From assembly GCA_964460665.1 (NCBI GenBank), contig CAYWSL010000204.1:1-11105 (forward strand): a DNA stretch of 11,105 bases. Reading direction: 5' to 3'. Below, piece after piece: positions 7,101-11,105 of the stretch (the stretch's first letter is position 1; each line of letters starts with the position of its first letter). Made by a program: the position numbers and the translations under genes. Under the pieces are notes generated by a model, which searched no databases, was not told the origin of the DNA, and worked only from the letters and a program-made list of their open reading frames with translations. This DNA comes from K23-9 sp964460665. GTDB lineage: Bacteria > Planctomycetota > Planctomycetia > Pirellulales > Pirellulaceae.

Positions 7101-8170
7101 GCATTCGGCAGATGTTCATGACTGCATTTAGTCGCACCGTTTCGGCGGACGAAGTCGCTCGCGCCAAACAGTACCTTGCTGACGTTACGACACGTGGCAA
7201 CGTCCAACGTAAATCCTTCGACGAACTAAAATTGCGAATCGATACCAATGTTCGGCAACGCAGTGCGATCGTCACGCCGGTTCGCCAACAATTGCTGAAA
7301 GCTGCCGCGGCCGAGCAAGGAGCACCAAGCGCACAACGTGACCTGCCCCAACCGATCGCAAGCTGGGATTTTTCGACGAACACACCCGGCAAAGACTTGA
7401 TCGGACAAGCCGACTGCCAGCTACACAGCGGAGCCGAATTCAAGAACGGTGGCTTATTGCTGGGCGGAAAAGGTTATGCCACGACGCGACCGATCAACAA
7501 AACGATCCGCGCCAAGACTCTGGAAGCCTGGGTTCAGCTAAGCCACTTGAATCAGCGAGGCGGTGGCGCAATGACGATCCAAACACCAGGCGGAAGGGTG
7601 TTCGATTCGATTGTCTTCGGTGAACGAAACCCCAAACACTGGATGGCGGGAAGCAACAACTTCGCACGTACCAAGGACTTTCGTGACGCGGCAGCAGAAC
7701 AGGAAACGCTTGCCGGGTCCGTTCATCTTGCGATCGTCTACCGCGAAGACGGACAAATCATTGGCTATCGTCGCGGCAAGCCCTACGGCAAACCGTACCG
7801 AAGCAGCGGGCCCGTCGAATTCAAAGCGGGCGATGCGATTGTCAGCTTCGGTGTGCGTCACCTACCAGCCGGGAACGGGCGCATGCTGGCGGGGCGAATC
7901 TTGAAAGCCAACCTTTACGACCGGGCTCTTTCTGCCGCAGAAGTCGCAGCGACATCGGGGGATCCTGTCATCACGATATCGACACAGCAATTGACCGCAG
8001 CGATGACAGCGGAACAGCGTAAGCGAGTCGCGAAGCTTGAATTGGAAATCCAGCAGCAAAAAAAGCAACTTCAATCGATGGGCAATCCACCTGAATCAGG
8101 TCCCCGCGATGCTTGGATCGATTTGGCCCGCGCGATGTTTACGTTCAAAGAATTCATTTACATTCGATAA
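4106..8170 (+). CDS. Exported PSCyt1-DUF1549-DUF1553 protein with inserted LamG-like domain
   Basis: This large secreted planctomycete protein has 1354 residues and unknown biochemical function. Residues 1-27 are an export signal (MTFR, then LAWIGLIVVIG); cleavage may follow AQS, or VIGC (C16) may act as a lipobox. The PSCyt1 cytochrome-like domain (about 38-125) carries CYECH at 54-58, a possible haem c site, and ends with the WIDNGAP motif. DUF1549 (about 160-385) ends in SCARCHNHKFDP, a second CxxCH (C371, C374, H375). A roughly 390-residue section (about 390-770) looks beta-rich. DUF1553 begins near 774 with NRIWHHLFGRGLV at 813-825 and DPFLRAFDFPEP near 940. A LamG/concanavalin-like segment (about 1083-1285, ASWDFS to NLYDRALSAAEV) and a short coiled coil (about 1300-1325) interrupt its end; the usual DUF1553 finish (FKEFIYIR) closes the protein. 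The ATG at 4106 is chosen for the signal peptide; no Shine-Dalgarno is visible. It forms an operon with the next gene. Confidence 0.92.
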   Translation: MTFRLAWIGLIVVIGCQVFVAQSTAQSPTQAATHSAVGNEFFESRIRPVLVEHCYECHNSADNAEGDLALDHKKAMLDGGAGGALIAPGDANKSRLIAILKHEVDGLEMPENGPKLSRQIIADFQTWIDNGAPDPRDKPPSAEELSAATSWEAIRERRKQWWSFQAIKPHAPPATGHPVDAFINQKIQAANLTPSGPAKPAVLVRRLYFVLIGLPPTAEQATTWTRRITEASQNQRASIVGELIDTLIDSPQFGERWARHWMDWIRYAESHGSEGDPRINNAWMYRDYLIRALNNDVPYDQLVRENIAGDLLKAPRIDRKAGINESSLGPIHTRMVFHGFAPTDALDERVRFTDDQINAFSKAFLGITVSCARCHNHKFDPISQKDYYALFGIFTSCRPARTVIDAPGKLSVNRQELAKLKPKIRQAIASDWLNQMARVDDPIARFKPKGDQGKPPTTPIARLVFDFHKNPKSWKKRKGQPTAQASAAADSTQQWDLSQRADYAKWFPSGTGLNDRPSPAGEFAISAGNDQQDKALHGIYPSGVYSHLLSAKHPARITSGNFAIGEKNELWVQVIGDQQARVRYAVQNYPRNGTVFPVTNLPTQWRWQRYDLTYWSGEQAHVEVAAANDIPLLAKNEERSWFGIRRAIVQPVGSPSPENKHESVAVLLADDPPTSTDELSQLVRHKIKDAIEAWKSNSASDSQALFLDSCLREGILANGTDRLPTAKPLLIRYRDLEAAIPVPTRVPGLEETVASDWPLYVRGDHKSPSDLVPRRFLESIDPTPFQTSQSGRLELADKVLDMSNPLTRRVIVNRIWHHLFGRGLVTTPDNLGRMGAKPTHPELLDYLATRFSQDGWSIKKMIRLIATSETWQRSSASTATSKDPDNALLARANIRRLEAEAIRDSMLAVSGRLQSQLYGAPVDANSQRRSVYMRVIRNSLDPFLRAFDFPEPFSTTGRRDVTNVPAQSLTLMNDPISERLARQWVDQVFSQPDSSTESRIRQMFMTAFSRTVSADEVARAKQYLADVTTRGNVQRKSFDELKLRIDTNVRQRSAIVTPVRQQLLKAAAAEQGAPSAQRDLPQPIASWDFSTNTPGKDLIGQADCQLHSGAEFKNGGLLLGGKGYATTRPINKTIRAKTLEAWVQLSHLNQRGGGAMTIQTPGGRVFDSIVFGERNPKHWMAGSNNFARTKDFRDAAAEQETLAGSVHLAIVYREDGQIIGYRRGKPYGKPYRSSGPVEFKAGDAIVSFGVRHLPAGNGRMLAGRILKANLYDRALSAAEVAATSGDPVITISTQQLTAAMTAEQRKRVAKLELEIQQQKKQLQSMGNPPESGPRDAWIDLARAMFTFKEFIYIR

Positions 8171-8177
8171 ACCAATC

Positions 8178-9602
8178 ATGACATTTTTCTCACGACGACA
8201 AGCACTGAAGGCGTGCTCGACCGGTTTCGGATCGATGGCGTTAGCCACGATGATGGATCGCCAATCACGGGCCGACGCATTGCCAGCGAGCGCCGGGTTG
8301 CCGCAAACTCACCATCGGGCGAAAGCAAAGCATGTCATTTTCTGCTTTATGTCCGGCGGCGTTTCGCACGTGGATTCGTTCGACCCCAAACCCAAGCTGA
8401 AGGCACTTCACGGCAAGCCGATGCCGGTCGCGGTCCAGCGAACGCAGTTCAATCGCAACGGCAACGTGATGGCCAGTCCGTTCGAGTTCAAACGCTGGGG
8501 CGAAAGCGGCATGGAAATCAGCAGCATGTTTCCTGAGCTGGGAACGGTCGCCGATGAACTGGCCGTTGTGCGTTCGATGACAACGCCGGTGAACGAGCAC
8601 GCCCAAGGCAACTTTTTCATGCACAGCGGTTTTCCGTTCATGGGACACCCCAGCGCGGGGGCTTGGTGCAGCTACGGACTTGGCAGCGAAAACGAAAACT
8701 TGCCCAGCTACGTTGTCTTGCAAAGCGGCAAAGCTGTCACGCCACACGGCGGCGTGGGGTTGTTCAGCAACGGTTTCTTGTCGGCCCAGCATCAGGGTTC
8801 GATCCTGAAAGCTGACCAGGCCGAAGCGATTCGCAACATCAAGCCACGCGACACGCGGATCGCCCAGCGCAGACGCATGGAGTTCGCTGGAGGGTTCGAC
8901 CAACAATTTCTTGCCGCGTCGGGACAGGACAACCAAGTCGAAGCCGCGATCAAGAATTACGAAACGGCGTTCCGAATGCAGTCGGCTGTTCCAGAACTGT
9001 GCGATATTTCAGACGAATCGCGGCGGACGCGTGAAATGTATGGACTGGAGTCCGACGACACGGAACTGGCCGCGTACGGTCGACAGTGCTTGCTGGCCCG
9101 TCGCTTGGTCCAGCGTGGCGTTCGGTTTATCGAACTGAGCTGTCTGACCAAAGGCATCGGTGCGGGCGGAGCAGCAAACCCGTGGGATCAACACGGTGAT
9201 TTGGAAAAAGGGCACCGTGCGATGAGCAACCAAGTGGATCAGCCAATCGCGGCATTGATTAAAGACCTGAAAGCACACGGGTTGCTGGACGAAACCCTGA
9301 TTGTTTGGGCCGGCGAGTTTGGCCGCACACCATTTTCGCAAGGCAATAACGGGCGCGACCACAATCCGTTCGGATTCAGCGTTTGGCTGGCTGGCGGCGG
9401 TGTAAAGGGAGGCAAAGTTTACGGGGCGACCGACGAATTGGGCTACCACGCCGTGGAAGACGTCGCGACGGTCTACGACTTATGGGCAACCGTGCTACAT
9501 CAATTGGGCATCGACCACGAAAAACTGACGTACCGATACGGCGGACGCGACTTTCGCTTGACCGACGTTCACGGCAACGTGCTAAACGAGATTCTTGCGT
9601 AG
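8178..9602 (+). CDS. Tat-exported DUF1501 protein (sulfatase/alkaline-phosphatase-like fold)
   Basis: This 474-residue DUF1501 family protein is remotely related to the alkaline phosphatase/sulfatase superfamily; no reaction is established. The N-terminus FSRRQALKAC is a twin-arginine signal (R6-R7, then a GFGSMALATM core), so it is exported folded, perhaps with a metal cofactor. Family landmarks follow: HVIFCFMSGGVSHVDSFDPKP at about 52-72, GEFGRTP at 379-385, GRDHNP at 392-397 and LAGGGVKGG at 404-412; the D and H residues of these motifs are plausible metal ligands. The ATG at 8178 begins the Tat signal; an upstream in-frame ATG at 8037 would overlap the preceding gene by 134 bases and bury the signal. 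It starts seven bases after the preceding stop without a visible Shine-Dalgarno, implying co-transcription or translational coupling. DUF1549/DUF1553 plus DUF1501 pairs recur in Planctomycetes and Verrucomicrobia, suggesting joint action outside the cytoplasm. Confidence 0.95.
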   Translation: MTFFSRRQALKACSTGFGSMALATMMDRQSRADALPASAGLPQTHHRAKAKHVIFCFMSGGVSHVDSFDPKPKLKALHGKPMPVAVQRTQFNRNGNVMASPFEFKRWGESGMEISSMFPELGTVADELAVVRSMTTPVNEHAQGNFFMHSGFPFMGHPSAGAWCSYGLGSENENLPSYVVLQSGKAVTPHGGVGLFSNGFLSAQHQGSILKADQAEAIRNIKPRDTRIAQRRRMEFAGGFDQQFLAASGQDNQVEAAIKNYETAFRMQSAVPELCDISDESRRTREMYGLESDDTELAAYGRQCLLARRLVQRGVRFIELSCLTKGIGAGGAANPWDQHGDLEKGHRAMSNQVDQPIAALIKDLKAHGLLDETLIVWAGEFGRTPFSQGNNGRDHNPFGFSVWLAGGGVKGGKVYGATDELGYHAVEDVATVYDLWATVLHQLGIDHEKLTYRYGGRDFRLTDVHGNVLNEILA

Positions 9603-9621
9603 TCCGCTTTGCCAACATGAG

Positions 9622-9647
9622 TGAGCGTTCGTCATTTTTCACGCTCA
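9622..9647 (+). terminator. Hairpin after the DUF1501 gene, possible weak terminator
   Basis: TGAGCGT (9622-9628) and ACGCTCA (9641-9647) are perfect seven-base complements around a 12-base loop, 19 bases after the DUF1501 stop. The only T-run lies inside the loop, not after the stem, so it is not a standard intrinsic terminator. It may instead protect or process the transcript end. Confidence 0.35.
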
Positions 9648-9676
9648 GGCCACAACATCATTCTGGCGTGAGTAGC

Positions 9677-9682
9677 TAGAAT
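9677..9682 (+). promoter_or_regulatory. Possible -10 box for the MFS gene
   Basis: TAGAAT, one mismatch from the -10 consensus, lies 37 bases before the transporter ATG. No convincing -35 box is present. The box and the following bases resemble those at 4057, before the PSCyt1 gene. Confidence 0.25.
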
Positions 9683-9719
9683 GCCGTCCCCACAACGTTC
9701 CACTATTTAGAAGTGATCC

Positions 9720-11054
9720 ATGTCAGGCTCCAAATCTTCCACCGCGATGATCGTCCGTTTGGCGATCATGATGTTTCTGCAGTTTTTCATTTGGGGAGCC
9801 TGGTATGTGTCGATGGACGGCTTCTTGTCCGAAGCCGGCATGAAGGCGTCCAGTGAGAGCGGATTTTCGTTTCACGCAGCTGCTTACACCGTCGCCCCAC
9901 TGGCTGCGATTCTCGCGCCACTAACCCTGGGGCTGATTGTTGACCGTTTGATGAATACGGAGATCGTGCTTGGGATTCTGAACTTGATCGGAGCCGCTTT
10001 GCTGTGGTTCGCACCAACACTCGCCTCGGCAGGAGTCCCCGAATCGTGGGTGGCTCAGTTTGGGCATCCGATGATTCTGGTCCTGCTGCTGTACATGATT
10101 TGTTTCATGCCCACGCTTGGGCTGACGGCCAGCCTTTCGTTCAAACACTTGGCGAACGGAGAAAAGGAGTTTCCGGTTGTCCGAGTACTCGGCACGATTG
10201 GCTGGATTGTTGGCAACTGGGCGATGCTTGGCGGCAGAATGATAACCGGCGACGATGTGGGGTTTGCCGACAATTCAGGAAACATTTTCCGTGTCGCGGC
10301 GGGGGCATCAGCACTGCTGGGGCTGTATTGTTTCTCGCTACCAAAAACACAACCGCCGGCAAAGGGCGAACCCATCTCGATTGGAAAAGTGTTTGGCGTC
10401 GACGCTTGGAAACTGCTGACGGACAAAGCGTTTTTCGTCTTTGCAGTCGCTTCGTTCCTAATCTGCATCCCACTGGCTGGCTACTACGCGCAAGGCTACG
10501 GCTACGTGGCGTCGCAGGAAATCACGTTGTTTGGATCGACAACCGGTGCGATGAGCACAGGTCAAATGAGCGAGATCTTTTTCATGATCGTGATGCCACT
10601 GTGTTTCGCTCGACTAGGCGTCAAATGGATGCTGGCGATCGGCATGCTGGCGTGGGTTGTGCGATACGGCCTGTGGGGATTTGCATTCGGACAAGAAGGC
10701 CCGCTAATGACTGGACCGATCTTCCTGGGAATCTTGTTGCACGGCATCTGTTACGACTTCTTCTTCGTCACCGGCATGATCTACACGGACAAAAAAGCCC
10801 CCAAAGAAGTGCGTGGTCAGGCTCAATCGCTGATCGTTCTGCTAACTCAAGGATTGGGGCTAGGCATTGGTGCTCAGTTCTTTGGATGGTGGAGTGCACA
10901 GTGCACGCCTGAAGGTGGCACGCTTGATTTTGCTAAGTTCTGGTACATACCAGCATTGTTTGCCCTCGCCGTGATGGTCGTCTTCATCATTCTGTTCCGT
11001 GACCGATCAACCGACGTTGATTTCGAAGCGACAGCGAACGAAGCAGTAGCCTAG
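9720..11054 (+). CDS. MFS transporter, nucleoside:H+ symporter (NupG/XapB-like) family
   Basis: This inner-membrane carrier has 444 residues, slightly longer than E. coli NupG, with about twelve hydrophobic segments. N-terminal helices start at 13-30 (MMFLQFFIWGAWYV), 55-76, 82-100, 117-140, 156-172 and 190-207. A hydrophilic loop (209-233) separates them from six more helices at about 236-256, 268-296, 302-323, 331-354, 366-390 and 407-426. Family-like motifs are FIWGAWYV near the N-terminus, GTIGWIVGNW at 158-167, GQMSEIFF at 281-288 and HGICYDFFFVTGMIYTD at 341-357. The nucleoside symporter family is the best match, but planctomycete members are divergent, so nucleoside transport is inferred. 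The ATG at 9720 directly precedes a short polar tail and helix 1; only a weak AAGTGA lies upstream. The gene follows the DUF1501 gene by 117 bases with a hairpin between, so it may have its own promoter. Confidence 0.88.
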   Translation: MSGSKSSTAMIVRLAIMMFLQFFIWGAWYVSMDGFLSEAGMKASSESGFSFHAAAYTVAPLAAILAPLTLGLIVDRLMNTEIVLGILNLIGAALLWFAPTLASAGVPESWVAQFGHPMILVLLLYMICFMPTLGLTASLSFKHLANGEKEFPVVRVLGTIGWIVGNWAMLGGRMITGDDVGFADNSGNIFRVAAGASALLGLYCFSLPKTQPPAKGEPISIGKVFGVDAWKLLTDKAFFVFAVASFLICIPLAGYYAQGYGYVASQEITLFGSTTGAMSTGQMSEIFFMIVMPLCFARLGVKWMLAIGMLAWVVRYGLWGFAFGQEGPLMTGPIFLGILLHGICYDFFFVTGMIYTDKKAPKEVRGQAQSLIVLLTQGLGLGIGAQFFGWWSAQCTPEGGTLDFAKFWYIPALFALAVMVVFIILFRDRSTDVDFEATANEAVA

Positions 11055-11105
11055 TGCTGAAGTTCGCAAATAACCTTGATCATTGAAATCACGTCATTTA
11101 CGTAG

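Noticed and set aside
8037..8177. N-terminal extension of the DUF1501 protein overlapping the preceding gene
   Set aside because: It would bury the twin-arginine signal inside the protein; the ATG at 8178 puts the signal at the N-terminus.
9617..9679. 20-codon plus-strand frame between the DUF1501 and transporter genes
   Set aside because: It runs through the hairpin at 9622-9647 and has no ribosome binding site or recognisable product.
10004..10912. 302-codon open frame overlapping the transporter gene in another frame
   Set aside because: The transporter frame has clear membrane helices and family motifs; the alternative product is rich in R, H and W with no domain character.
1..11105. 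CRISPR array, tRNA, rRNA or prophage genes
   Set aside because: No regularly spaced repeats, tRNA-like cloverleaf, rRNA segment or phage gene was seen in the window.

Overview
The window looks like chromosomal DNA of a planctomycete, most likely a Pirellulaceae member of the Rhodopirellula type. The evidence is gene content: a large secreted planctomycete-type cytochrome protein (PSCyt1, DUF1549, DUF1553) paired with a Tat-exported DUF1501 protein, a combination greatly expanded in this phylum. Many genes also have weak or no Shine-Dalgarno sequences. No genus can be fixed from the sequence alone.

Left part, minus strand (1-3787). An exported MsrB-type methionine sulfoxide reductase lies at 122-877, with a palindromic element beyond its 3' end at the window edge. 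A 598-base stretch (878-1475) carries no intact gene; it holds the msrB upstream region, two degenerate repeats and a fragment of an IS66-family TnpB (Orf2) gene. Next come two genes transcribed right to left: biosynthetic arginine decarboxylase speA (1880-3787) and, 53 bases downstream, a 116-residue ArsC/Spx-like thioredoxin-fold protein (1476-1826).

The main discovery is in that small gene. Codon 14 is TGA, exactly where the family has the first cysteine of its CxxC redox motif. The reading frame and family similarity continue on both sides of it. Directly after the TGA lies a two-tier hairpin with a G at the start of its apical loop, as expected of a bacterial SECIS element. The gene is therefore very probably a selenoprotein (U-T-S-C redox motif), and conventional gene calling would truncate it. 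No selenocysteine machinery genes (selA, selB, selC, selD) are in the window.

Right part, plus strand (4106-11054). After a 318-base divergent intergenic region with a tandem 15-base repeat and an inverted partial copy come three genes. The first encodes a 1354-residue exported protein with an N-terminal CxxCH cytochrome-like domain, DUF1549, DUF1553 and a LamG-like domain inserted near the C-terminus. Seven bases later comes the 474-residue Tat-exported DUF1501 protein. After 117 bases containing a hairpin comes a 12-helix nucleoside-permease-like MFS transporter. The first two genes form the recurrent planctomycete two-gene cassette; their biochemical function is not established.
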